Assembly (NCBI GenBank): GCA_964438695.1
Contig: CAYTKP010000003.1
Coordinates: 1-64,000 of the forward strand
Direction: 5' to 3'
Length of the DNA stretch: 64,000 nucleotides
DNA from: Phoenicimicrobium sp964438695
Lineage (GTDB): Bacteria; Atribacterota; Phoenicimicrobiia; Phoenicimicrobiales; Phoenicimicrobiaceae
Shown: positions 54,435-62,537 of the stretch, one piece after another
Layout: each line of letters opens with the position of its first letter
How positions within the stretch are numbered: position 1 is the stretch's first letter
Translations under genes and position numbers: made by a program
Notes under the pieces: model-generated
What the model was told of the DNA's origin: nothing
Seen by the model: only the letters and a program-made list of their open reading frames with translations
Databases searched by the model: none

Positions 54435-55310
54435 TTGGTTAAAAGTATGACCGGCTATGGAGTGGGAAAGATTAAAAAAGCAGAGCAGGAATGTTTGGTG
54501 GAAATAAAAACATTAAATAATAAATATTGCGATGTTATTATAAAAAATTCTATCCAGTCTTTAGAAATTGAACAGAAAATCGAAAAGCTTATAAAAGAAA
54601 AAATATCCAGAGGAAAAGTAAATGTGCTAGTAAAATTAAATAAGTATGGTCCTGAAGAAGAGAAGGTAATAATAAACGAAGAGTTGTGCGATTCTTACTA
54701 TAAATCCCTAAAGATTTTAAAAGATAAATATAAACTCAAAGATGAAATAAATATGGATTCTATGATTAAATTCAAGGATATTTTTCAGGTAGTAAGAGAA
54801 GAAGAAACTGATAAGATGTGGCCCCTGATAGAGGAAAGCGTAAATATAGCTTTAGAATCATTATTGAGAATGAGGGAAAAAGAAGGCAAAGTTCTTGCCA
54901 ATGATATAAAGAAAAGGATAAAAAAGATAACAAAGTTAATGGATAAGATTGAGAAATATTCAAAATTATCTTTAACTGGTTATAAGAGTGAATTTTTGAA
55001 AAAGATAAAAAAACTAACTACTGATTTAAATGTGGATGAAGGAAGAATTGAATTAGAAGCAGCCATATTCGCCGAAAAGACCGATATAACCGAAGAAATT
55101 ATCAGGGCAAGAAGCCATTTAGCTCAACTTAGTGATTTGATGAGTTCTGATGATCCGATAGGCAGGAAGATGGATTTTATAATTCAAGAGATCAATCGGG
55201 AAGCAAACACCATCGGTTCCAAAAATAATAATTTAAAGATAGCTCCTCTGGTTATAGCTGTGAAAAGTGAATTGGAAAAGATAAGAGAACAAGCTCGCAA
55301 TATTGAATAG
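54435..55310 (+). CDS. yicC: YicC family endoribonuclease-like protein
   Basis: A 291-residue YicC protein. The N-terminus VKSMTGYGVGK and C-terminus REANTIGSKNNNLKIA plus KIREQARNIE are strongly conserved family ends. E. coli and B. subtilis members have been shown to be RNases. The start is TTG 54435 with SD AGGGTG. It begins the yicC-remA-gmk-rpoZ-coaBC-priA-def-fmt-rsmB run that is standard in Firmicutes-type genomes. Confidence 0.95.
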   Translation: MVKSMTGYGVGKIKKAEQECLVEIKTLNNKYCDVIIKNSIQSLEIEQKIEKLIKEKISRGKVNVLVKLNKYGPEEEKVIINEELCDSYYKSLKILKDKYKLKDEINMDSMIKFKDIFQVVREEETDKMWPLIEESVNIALESLLRMREKEGKVLANDIKKRIKKITKLMDKIEKYSKLSLTGYKSEFLKKIKKLTTDLNVDEGRIELEAAIFAEKTDITEEIIRARSHLAQLSDLMSSDDPIGRKMDFIIQEINREANTIGSKNNNLKIAPLVIAVKSELEKIREQARNIE

Positions 55311-55328
55311 CAATAGGAGGAAGTAAAC

Positions 55329-55610
55329 ATGATAAATAGTTTAGTAAATATTGGTTTTGGCAATTTTATAAATTCTACAAGAGTTATTTCTATATTAAGT
55401 CCAGATTCAGCACCCTTAAAAAGGATAAAAGAGGAGGCAAAGATTCAAAAAAGGTTGATCGATGCTACTTATGGCAGAAGAACAAGAGCGATAATAATTA
55501 CCGATAGTGATCACATAATCTTATCATCTATACAACCGGAAACTATAGCCCAAAGATTTGCTGGGCTTACCCTTCAAAATCCAGAATCAAAAGAAAATAT
55601 TACAAAGTAG
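55329..55610 (+). CDS. remA: RemA family DNA-binding regulator (DUF370)
   Basis: A 93-residue DUF370 protein: LVNIGFGNFINSTRVISI at the N-terminus and DATYGRRTRAIIITDS in the middle. In B. subtilis RemA activates matrix and osmoprotection genes by wrapping DNA. Its place between yicC and gmk is conserved. SD TAGGAGGAAG. Confidence 0.95.
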   Translation: MINSLVNIGFGNFINSTRVISILSPDSAPLKRIKEEAKIQKRLIDATYGRRTRAIIITDSDHIILSSIQPETIAQRFAGLTLQNPESKENITK

Positions 55611-55622
55611 GTAATTTTAAAA

Positions 55623-56276
55623 ATGACTACTGATAAAGACTTTATATCTTTTATCTCTAAATTAGATATAAGATACGAGATAGGAGATAGGAGAGAGAAT
55701 AAAGGTTTACTATTCGTTGTCTCTGGTCCTTCTGGAGTAGGGAAAGGAACTATAAGGGAGAAGATATTTGAAGTTTTTCCAGATTTAAAATACTCAGTGT
55801 CTGTAACTACTCGACCTCCTCGAAAAGGAGAGAGAAACGGAATTGATTATTATTTTGTATCTAAAGATAATTTTAAAAAAATGATAGAGGAAGAGAAATT
55901 TGCCGAATGGGCACTTGTCCACGGGGAATACAAAGGGACTCCTTTAGACTTTTTAATAGAGCAAAGACTCAAAGGCGAAGATGTATTGTTGGAGATAGAT
56001 GTCCAGGGAGCTGCCCAGATAAAGGCTAAATTTTCAGAAGGAATATTTATCTTTATCGCCCCTCCCTCCTGGAAAGATTTAGAAGAAAGGTTACGAAGGA
56101 GAAAAACAGAAACAGAAAAGAATCTGAAAAAAAGATTAAGAGATGCGCTTAAGGAAATGAAATATGCAAAAAATTATGATTATTTAGTAGTAAATGATAA
56201 TATAGAGGATGCAGTAAAAAAAATAGAATCTATAATAATTGCGGAAAGATGCAGGATAAGATTATCGGGAAAGTAA
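55623..56276 (+). CDS. gmk: Guanylate kinase with repeat-derived N-terminal extension
   Basis: Phosphorylates GMP to GDP. The P-loop SGPSGVGKGT (G35-T43), the GMP-binding TRPPRKGE and NGIDYYFV are intact, and the length is 217. The P-loop normally lies near residue 10; here about 25 residues precede it. Residues about 15-28 (DIRYEIGDRRENKG) come from a GATAC/GATAGG repeat. No in-frame ATG, GTG or TTG lies between ATG 55623 and the P-loop, so the extension appears to be translated. Confidence 0.95.
   Translation: MTTDKDFISFISKLDIRYEIGDRRENKGLLFVVSGPSGVGKGTIREKIFEVFPDLKYSVSVTTRPPRKGERNGIDYYFVSKDNFKKMIEEEKFAEWALVHGEYKGTPLDFLIEQRLKGEDVLLEIDVQGAAQIKAKFSEGIFIFIAPPSWKDLEERLRRRKTETEKNLKKRLRDALKEMKYAKNYDYLVVNDNIEDAVKKIESIIIAERCRIRLSGK
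55664..55697. repeat. GAGATAC-type repeat inside the gmk reading frame
   Basis: AGATATAAGATACGAGATAG continuing as GAGATAGGAGAGAG. It has the same 7-8-nt periodic style as 6964-6995 and 45993-46023. Confidence 0.55.
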
Positions 56277-56485
56277 ACTTCCCTAAAAACCCCCTCTACT
56301 ATCTTTTTAAATTATATTTCAGTTTTATATGAAAAATTTTCTGACAATCTTTTAGAATCGATTACTTTTATTTTAGACTTGTGTCTATAAAGAGACAATC
56401 AGAGAAGGAATGTTAAAGATCTTTTGACCTTTTGGGGAAAACTATGAAATAAAAATGAGAACATATTAAAGGAGTAAAAGAGAAT

Positions 56486-56722
56486 ATGGAAGAAAATAAA
56501 TACCTATTAACTATGATGGTTGCGAAAAGAGCGAAACAACTGCAAGATGGTGCTCGCCCTTTGGTAAAACCCAAATATAAAAAATCTATATTAATAGCTT
56601 TGCAAGAGATTAGCGAAGGAAAAGTATATTTGAAAGATGCTTCATCGCTGGAAAAATCTGAAAAAGATAAAGAGAAAGAAGAAATTAAAGAACCTGAGGA
56701 ATTATTTAAAGAAAAACATTAA
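56486..56722 (+). CDS. rpoZ: RNA polymerase omega subunit
   Basis: A 78-residue omega protein: YLLTMMVAKRAKQLQDGARP matches the core helix, and KPKYKKSILIALQEISEGKV the second conserved segment. The tail is Lys/Glu-rich. It assists assembly of RNA polymerase by binding beta-prime. Position after gmk is standard. Confidence 0.93.
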   Translation: MEENKYLLTMMVAKRAKQLQDGARPLVKPKYKKSILIALQEISEGKVYLKDASSLEKSEKDKEKEEIKEPEELFKEKH

Positions 56723-56824
56723 AATACTTTTAAATAATTAAGAAAGGATCTAAAATATTTTGTGAGGCTTAAAAAATAACGGGTAAAATTGAAAAGAGGT
56801 AACCTAATTGATAGAAGGATCTTA

Positions 56825-56848
56825 AGGATTTATTCTCCTGAAAATCTT
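56825..56848 (+). promoter_or_regulatory. Small hairpin leader element before coaBC
   Basis: AGGA (56825-56828) / TCCT (56836-56839) with loop TTTATTC, followed by GAAAATCTT. It resembles the rsmH and murG elements but with a shorter stem. Confidence 0.35.
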
Positions 56849-56887
56849 AAATATCATATTACCTAATATAGAAAGGTGAGATAGAGA

Positions 56888-58084
56888 ATGTTAAAAGGAA
56901 AAAAGATTATACTGGGGGTTACCGGTAGTATAGCTGCTTATAAGGCAGCCGAAATATTAAGTTTGTTAAAGAAAAAAGGAGCAGATGTTTTTGTAATTAT
57001 GACAGAATCTGCCACTAAATTTGTTCAACCTTTAACCTTTTCAAGTCTCTCTGGTCACTTAGTTATAACTAATCTATTTTCTTTAAATGACAAGATAGAG
57101 GTAAAACATATCTCTCTTTCTCGATGGGCTGACTTGATATTAGTTGCTCCAGCAACGGCAAATATTATCGGTAAAATTGCCAATGGTATTGCTGATGATA
57201 TGCTGACCACTACTGTAATGGCCTTTAAATCCAAAGTAATTTTTGCCCCGGCAATGAATAAAAATATGATATCGAATCTTATTTATCGGGAAAATGTTAA
57301 AAAGCTTGTGGGCTTGGGTTATGAATTTATAGATTCAGAATATGGTCCTTTAGCCTGTGGAGAAGTAGGAGAAGGAAGGTTGGCAAACATAGAAGATATT
57401 GTCTCTAAAGTAGAAAATATCTTATATTTTAAGGAAGATTATAAAAATAAGACCGTATTAATTACTGCTTCCTGCACCAGAGAACCTATTGATGATGTCA
57501 GATTTATTTCAAACTATTCCACAGGTAAAATGGGTTTTGCCTTAGCTAAAATAGCCCGGGCAAGGGGGGCAAAGGTTATTTTAGTTACTGGGCCCACTAG
57601 TTTACCTGCTATAAGAGGGGTTAATACAATTTCCGTAAATACAGCCGAAGAAATGAAAAGTGAAGTATTTAAATATTTTAAGGAAGCAGATATAGTAATT
57701 TCCGCTGCAGCAGTAGCTGATTTTCGTCCAAAAGAAAAAATGTCAGGAAAAATCAAAAAAGAAGAAACTGAAAAGATGACTATTGAATTAGAAAAAAATC
57801 CGGATATACTATTTGAGTTAGGGAAGAAAAAGGGGGATAAAATATTAATAGGATTTGCTGCTGAAACTGAAAATTTGATGCAGAATGCCTGTAAAAAATT
57901 AAGAGAAAAAAATTTAGATATGATTATTGCTAATGATTTAGCAATAAAAGGCGCGGGATTTGGGTCAGAAAAAAACGCAGCAAAAATTATAAATAAAAAA
58001 GGAATTGTATATAAAGAACTACCTCTTATGCCCAAGACGGAGATGGCTGAAAAAATCTTAGATGAGATTTTAAAGATAAAGTAA
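56888..58084 (+). CDS. coaBC: Bifunctional phosphopantothenoylcysteine decarboxylase / phosphopantothenate--cysteine ligase
   Basis: Two steps of coenzyme A synthesis in one chain. The CoaC flavoprotein domain (1-about 185) has GVTGSIAAYKAAE, the active-site histidine H74 (VKHISLS), APATANIIGKIANGIADD and the cysteine C157 in ACGEVGEGR. The CoaB domain (190-398) has ASCTREPIDDVRFISN, the SGKIKKEE lysine motif and NDLAIKGAGFGS. Length 398, normal. Confidence 0.97.
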   Translation: MLKGKKIILGVTGSIAAYKAAEILSLLKKKGADVFVIMTESATKFVQPLTFSSLSGHLVITNLFSLNDKIEVKHISLSRWADLILVAPATANIIGKIANGIADDMLTTTVMAFKSKVIFAPAMNKNMISNLIYRENVKKLVGLGYEFIDSEYGPLACGEVGEGRLANIEDIVSKVENILYFKEDYKNKTVLITASCTREPIDDVRFISNYSTGKMGFALAKIARARGAKVILVTGPTSLPAIRGVNTISVNTAEEMKSEVFKYFKEADIVISAAAVADFRPKEKMSGKIKKEETEKMTIELEKNPDILFELGKKKGDKILIGFAAETENLMQNACKKLREKNLDMIIANDLAIKGAGFGSEKNAAKIINKKGIVYKELPLMPKTEMAEKILDEILKIK

Positions 58085-58095
58085 GAAATAAATTG

Positions 58096-60174
58096 ATGAG
58101 TTTTAATAATATGTATGTTGAAAAAAAATATGCGGAAATAGTGTTATTAGAAGTTAATATTAATAAAATGTTTCATTATCATATACCCGAAAATTTAAGA
58201 AGGGACATTTCTTGGGGAGCTCGAGTAGTTGTGCCTTTTAAAAATAAATTGGTAACCGGATGTGTAGTAGGATTTTTACAAAAAACTGTCATCAAAAATT
58301 TGAAGGATATTTCACAATTAATAGATGTTAAACCCCTGCTTACTCCTGATATTATAAAGTTAACTCAATGGATTTCAGATTATTATTTGTGTTCCTGGAG
58401 AAAAGTATTAAATTATGTAATACCTAAAAGTAAAGGAAAGGGACTTTCAAGTTTTTCAAATTTGAAAAAGTCAGAAATACTTTCTTCTCCGCTTTCAATT
58501 GTGGAAGATAATAATATTTGTATTGATGAAAATATTCCTTTAAAAAATAAAGAAAAATGCATTTCTTCCGATATAGAAAAATTCATTAAAAAAAGCAAAA
58601 AATATCAGGCAATACTTTTTTGGTCCGAGGATTTTGACGAAAGAATAGGAGTTTATGTGAAATTTACTCAAAAAGCCTTAGAAGAGGGTAAGCAAATAAT
58701 TATTTTAACCCCTTCAGAGTCTCATCTTTCGGTGTGGGCTAAAATATTCAGAGGAAGATTTGGAGATAGAGTTGTAGTCTTTGATGAGAATATCACTCAA
58801 AAGAACAAATATATAAAATGGCTTAAAATAAGAAATTCGCAGATTGATATTGTCCTGGGAATGAGATCAACCATATTTGCACCCTTTGATAAATTAGGTC
58901 TGATCATAGTTGACCAGGAACATAATGGTTTATACAAAGAAGAAAGAGCCCCCCGATATAATGCCCGAGAAGTTGCCCTGAAGAGGGCGGAATTAGAAAA
59001 AGTTCCGATAATATTAAGTAGTGAAACACCTTCCCTTGAATCTTATTGGAATACCCTAAAAAACAATTATCTAAAGTTAAATTTAATATCAGATAAAAAA
59101 GAGAATAGTTTATTAAAAAATAAATTAGTAGATATGAATAAGGAAAAATCAAAGAAAAAGTTAATAAGCTATGAACTTCAGGAATCCATTTTAAGAAGTT
59201 TAAAAAGGGGGAAACAAGTTGTTCTTTTTTTAAACAAAAGAGGGTTTTCCAGTTTTGTAATCTGTAATAAATGTGGATTTGTCCCTAAATGTCCTGATTG
59301 TAATCATACTCTTTCTTACCATTTAGACTTTTTTAATACAGCTCAATTGGTTTGTCATAGTTGTGGAAAAAGAATAAGAATGCTAAAAGTTTGCTCCCAA
59401 TGTAGCAGTAAGGATATTAAACCATTAGGAGTAGGGACTCAAAGATTAGAAAGTGAAATTAAAAAGATGTTTCCGCGAGCAAAAACAAGGCGTATAGATC
59501 AGGATGCGATAGTCCAAAAAGAGGAGCGTATCAAACTTTTAAAAGACTTTAAAAATGGAAAAATTGATATATTAATTGGAACTCAAATGGTAATAAAAGA
59601 GGTTGATTTTAAAAATGTAGATCTGGTGGGGATTGTCTCTGCTGATACTTTGTTGAATTTACCGGATTATCGTTCAAGTGAAAAAAATTTTCAATTATTA
59701 TATGAGGTTATTTCACCTTTTGAGAAGATAGAATCACCCATAGAGGTGATAATCCAAACTTTTAATCCCAAACATCATAGTATAATTGCTCTGAAAGAAC
59801 GGAATTATGATTATTTTTATCAGAGAGAAATTGCTTTAAGAAAGGAACTGGATTATCCTCCCTTTACCCATCTTATTAAGATTGAGGTAAAGGGTAAGGG
59901 GAAGGAACAAGTCGAACAGAAGATAAAACTTCTAATTGTTTACATAGATTCAATATGTGAAAATGAAGAAACACCAGAGTTTAAATTGTTAGGTTCAAAA
60001 AATATGCAGGCCTGGAAATTCCGAAATATTTTTAAAGCACAGCTCATAATAAAAGTAAAAGAATTAGAAAAATTTAATAAGATTATTAAAAAAAGCTTTG
60101 ATAAAATATTATCTGATTATTTTGATAAAGAAAATAGATTAACTATAGATGTAGACCCAGTAAAGATGTTATAG
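58096..60174 (+). CDS. priA: Replication restart protein PriA with degenerate helicase motifs
   Basis: A 692-residue PriA homologue (ATG 58096; TTG 58093 also possible). The N-terminal 3'-DNA-binding domain (AEIVLLEVNINKMFHYHIPE) and the eight-Cys zinc region (CNKCGFVPKCPDC ... CSQCSS) are well kept. The helicase motifs are not: the usual GVTGSGKTE is FWSEDFDERIGVY around W176, the DEEH box reads D273-Q-E-H276, and the QxxGRAGR motif is replaced by EVISPFEKIE (537 on). It is therefore probably not an active ATPase/helicase but may still assemble the primosome, as proposed for actinobacterial PriA. Confidence 0.92.
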   Translation: MSFNNMYVEKKYAEIVLLEVNINKMFHYHIPENLRRDISWGARVVVPFKNKLVTGCVVGFLQKTVIKNLKDISQLIDVKPLLTPDIIKLTQWISDYYLCSWRKVLNYVIPKSKGKGLSSFSNLKKSEILSSPLSIVEDNNICIDENIPLKNKEKCISSDIEKFIKKSKKYQAILFWSEDFDERIGVYVKFTQKALEEGKQIIILTPSESHLSVWAKIFRGRFGDRVVVFDENITQKNKYIKWLKIRNSQIDIVLGMRSTIFAPFDKLGLIIVDQEHNGLYKEERAPRYNAREVALKRAELEKVPIILSSETPSLESYWNTLKNNYLKLNLISDKKENSLLKNKLVDMNKEKSKKKLISYELQESILRSLKRGKQVVLFLNKRGFSSFVICNKCGFVPKCPDCNHTLSYHLDFFNTAQLVCHSCGKRIRMLKVCSQCSSKDIKPLGVGTQRLESEIKKMFPRAKTRRIDQDAIVQKEERIKLLKDFKNGKIDILIGTQMVIKEVDFKNVDLVGIVSADTLLNLPDYRSSEKNFQLLYEVISPFEKIESPIEVIIQTFNPKHHSIIALKERNYDYFYQREIALRKELDYPPFTHLIKIEVKGKGKEQVEQKIKLLIVYIDSICENEETPEFKLLGSKNMQAWKFRNIFKAQLIIKVKELEKFNKIIKKSFDKILSDYFDKENRLTIDVDPVKML

Positions 60175-60183
60175 GAGGGGAAG

Positions 60184-60672
60184 ATGGCAATATTAGAAAT
60201 TAAAGTATATGGAGACCCGATTTTAAGAGAAAAATCAAAACCAGTGGAAAAAATAGCTCCAGAAATATTAAACCTTATAAAGGATATGACAGAGACAATG
60301 TATGCTGCCTCAGGGGTAGGTCTTGCTGCTCCACAAGTAGGAGTGTCAAAAAGAATAATTATTGTTGATGGGGGAGAAGAAGGGGTAATAGCCCTAATAA
60401 ATCCTAAAATTGTGGATGAAGAAGGAGAAGTTATTGCCGAGGAAGGTTGTTTAAGTCTTCCTGGTATATATGCCAATGTCAAACGTTCTTCCAAAGTAAC
60501 AGTAGAAGCCTTAGATCTGGATGGGGAGCATATTGAAATTACTAAGGAAGATTTGATAGCCAGAGCTTTACAACATGAAATTGACCATTTAGAAGGAGTT
60601 TTATTTATCGATAGAATAGGAAGAACAAAAAGACAATTGTTGTTAAATAAATTAATAAAACAGAAAACTTAA
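60184..60672 (+). CDS. def: Peptide deformylase
   Basis: Metalloprotease that removes the formyl group from new proteins. The three motifs are complete: GVGLAAPQ (44-51), EGCLS (87-91) and HEIDH (131-135), supplying Cys and two His to the metal plus the catalytic Glu. Length 162. SD GGAGGGG at the priA stop. It is followed by fmt, its partner in formyl-methionine handling. Confidence 0.98.
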   Translation: MAILEIKVYGDPILREKSKPVEKIAPEILNLIKDMTETMYAASGVGLAAPQVGVSKRIIIVDGGEEGVIALINPKIVDEEGEVIAEEGCLSLPGIYANVKRSSKVTVEALDLDGEHIEITKEDLIARALQHEIDHLEGVLFIDRIGRTKRQLLLNKLIKQKT

Positions 60673-60712
60673 TAGATTTTCAAATATTAAAAGAGAAGTG
60701 GTGATCTTAATT

Positions 60713-61666
60713 TTGAAAATTATATTTATAGGAACTGCTGAATTCGGAGTGCCAGTTTTAGAGAAATTATTAAATAGTAAAGAAAATATAGTAGAAGTAA
60801 TTACTCAGCCGGATCGTCCCCAGGGGCGGGGAAGAAAAATATTACCCACCCCCATTAAAAAAATAGCCCTTGATAGGGGGGTAGAAATATTTCAGCCCGA
60901 AAATATTAATGATGAGGAATTTATAAGAAGAATAATAAAATTTAATCCTGATATAATTTTAGTAGTTGCTTATGGGCAAATTCTCTCTAAAGATATTTTG
61001 GATATCCCCAGGATAGGTAGTATAAATATACACGCCTCGTTATTACCTAAATATCGAGGGGCAGCTCCTATTAACTGGGCAATTATTAATGGCGAAAAAG
61101 AGACTGGGATTACCTTTATGTTTATGAGCGAAAAGGTCGATGCGGGTGATATTATCTATCAGAGGAAAATAACCATTTTACCAGATGAAACCTATGGGGA
61201 ACTCAAGGAAAGATTATCTAACTTAAGTGGAGAAGTAATCAATGAATTTTTAGAAGAAATAAAGAAGGGGAAGATAAAACGAATTCCTCAGGATAATCAA
61301 TTGGTGACTTATGCAAAGAAGATGAGTAAACAAGATGGAGAAATAACCTGGAACGATAAGGGAGAAAGGGTATATAATTTAATAAGGGGAACTACTCCTT
61401 ACCCCGGTGCCTTTACCAGTTATAAAGGGAAAAAGCTTAAGATTACCAGAGCAAGGTTTTTAGAAGATTATCCATATGACTTCGAGGCAAGTGCCTCAAT
61501 CCCTGGTAGTGTAGTTAAAATAGAAAAAGATAGCCTGCTTATTTCTACCGGGGATAAGGGGATTATAAAGATATTAAAACTGATTCCTGCTGGCTCAAAA
61601 GAAATGATGGCAAATCAGTTTGTTAATGGCTATAAAATCAAAGTAGGAGAAATACTTGGTACTTAA
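60713..61666 (+). CDS. fmt: Methionyl-tRNA formyltransferase
   Basis: Formylates initiator Met-tRNA using 10-formyl-THF. The N-terminus KIIFIGTAEFGVPVLEKLL, the SLLPKYRGAAPINWAI catalytic segment and the C-terminal OB-like domain (TTPYPGAFT) are typical. TTG 60713 restores the conserved N-terminus and has GGTGAT 7 nt before it; GTG 60698 or 60701 would add four or five residues. Length 317. Confidence 0.96.
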   Translation: MKIIFIGTAEFGVPVLEKLLNSKENIVEVITQPDRPQGRGRKILPTPIKKIALDRGVEIFQPENINDEEFIRRIIKFNPDIILVVAYGQILSKDILDIPRIGSINIHASLLPKYRGAAPINWAIINGEKETGITFMFMSEKVDAGDIIYQRKITILPDETYGELKERLSNLSGEVINEFLEEIKKGKIKRIPQDNQLVTYAKKMSKQDGEITWNDKGERVYNLIRGTTPYPGAFTSYKGKKLKITRARFLEDYPYDFEASASIPGSVVKIEKDSLLISTGDKGIIKILKLIPAGSKEMMANQFVNGYKIKVGEILGT

Positions 61667-61784
61667 AATAGCACATATAGGTAGAGGTCTTTTATTTTTA
61701 AAAAGGTGAGCAAAAAAGTCTGAAAATGGTAATATGAGAGCACGATGCATCATATCTCCAGTAGAATTAGATAATAATAAAATG

Positions 61785-61811
61785 TGGACATAATTTATTG
61801 TGCTCTATAAT
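61785..61811 (+). promoter_or_regulatory. Possible promoter before the zinc protease gene
   Basis: TGGACA (61785-61790), a 15-nt spacer and TATAAT (61806-61811). AGAGCAC at about 61737 and GTGCTCT at 61800-61806 can pair around this region. The short spacer makes it uncertain. Confidence 0.35.
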
Positions 61812-61841
61812 ATATAATATATTAAAAAGAGGGGGGATTTT

Positions 61842-62522
61842 ATGTTTTTTTTTGACAGCACAATGATTATTTTAATACCAGCTATAATTTTAACTCTTTA
61901 TGCTCAATATAAAGTACAAAACGCTTATTTAAAATATTCAAAAATATCAGCCAAAAACGGATTGAGTGGAAGAGAAGTAGCCGAAAAGTTGTTAATGAAA
62001 AGCAATTTAGAAAATATCAAGATTGAACCGATAGAAGGTCATCTTTCTGACCATTATGACCCTCGGCAAAAAAAATTGGGCTTATCCAAAGATATCTATT
62101 ATAGTAGGTCAGTGGCTGCTCAGGGAATTGTAGCTCATGAAATAGGTCATGCTATTCAGGATTCTACAGGATATTTCCCTCTCGTTCTTCGTACCAATCT
62201 GGTACCAGTTGCTAATATTGGCTCTCATATGGCTGTGCCACTATTCCTGCTGGGATTTTTATTTAGTATCCCCAGTTTGATGGATATGGGCATCATTGTT
62301 TTTTCCTTAGCTGTTTTATTTCAAACAATTACTTTACCAGTTGAATTTGATGCCAGCAAGAGAGCAGTTGAGTTATTAATTAAAGAAAATATTATCTCGC
62401 AAACAGAAATAAATTCTGTTAAAAAGGTTTTGAATGCTGCTGCTTTAACTTATGTAGCTGCTGCGGCAGTTGCTGTATTACAACTGTTAAGACTTATAAT
62501 ATTAAGGGACAGAAGGGGTTAA
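61842..62522 (+). CDS. Zinc-dependent membrane peptidase, YugP family
   Basis: A 226-residue membrane protein of the Zn_peptidase_2 (YugP) family. There is an N-terminal membrane segment, the GLSGREVAEKLL region, then the metal motif H99-E-I-G-H103 in VAHEIGHAIQD, two further membrane segments (about 115-165) and the VEFDASKRAVELL third-ligand region. It commonly sits between fmt and rsmB in Firmicutes-like genomes. The physiological substrate is unknown. SD GAGGGGGGA. Confidence 0.92.
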   Translation: MFFFDSTMIILIPAIILTLYAQYKVQNAYLKYSKISAKNGLSGREVAEKLLMKSNLENIKIEPIEGHLSDHYDPRQKKLGLSKDIYYSRSVAAQGIVAHEIGHAIQDSTGYFPLVLRTNLVPVANIGSHMAVPLFLLGFLFSIPSLMDMGIIVFSLAVLFQTITLPVEFDASKRAVELLIKENIISQTEINSVKKVLNAAALTYVAAAAVAVLQLLRLIILRDRRG

Positions 62523-62537
62523 AAATAGATTAAATTA

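Noticed and set aside
57514..58035. 173-codon minus-strand frame
   Set aside because: Shadow of the CoaB domain of coaBC, biased by AT-rich codons; no family match.
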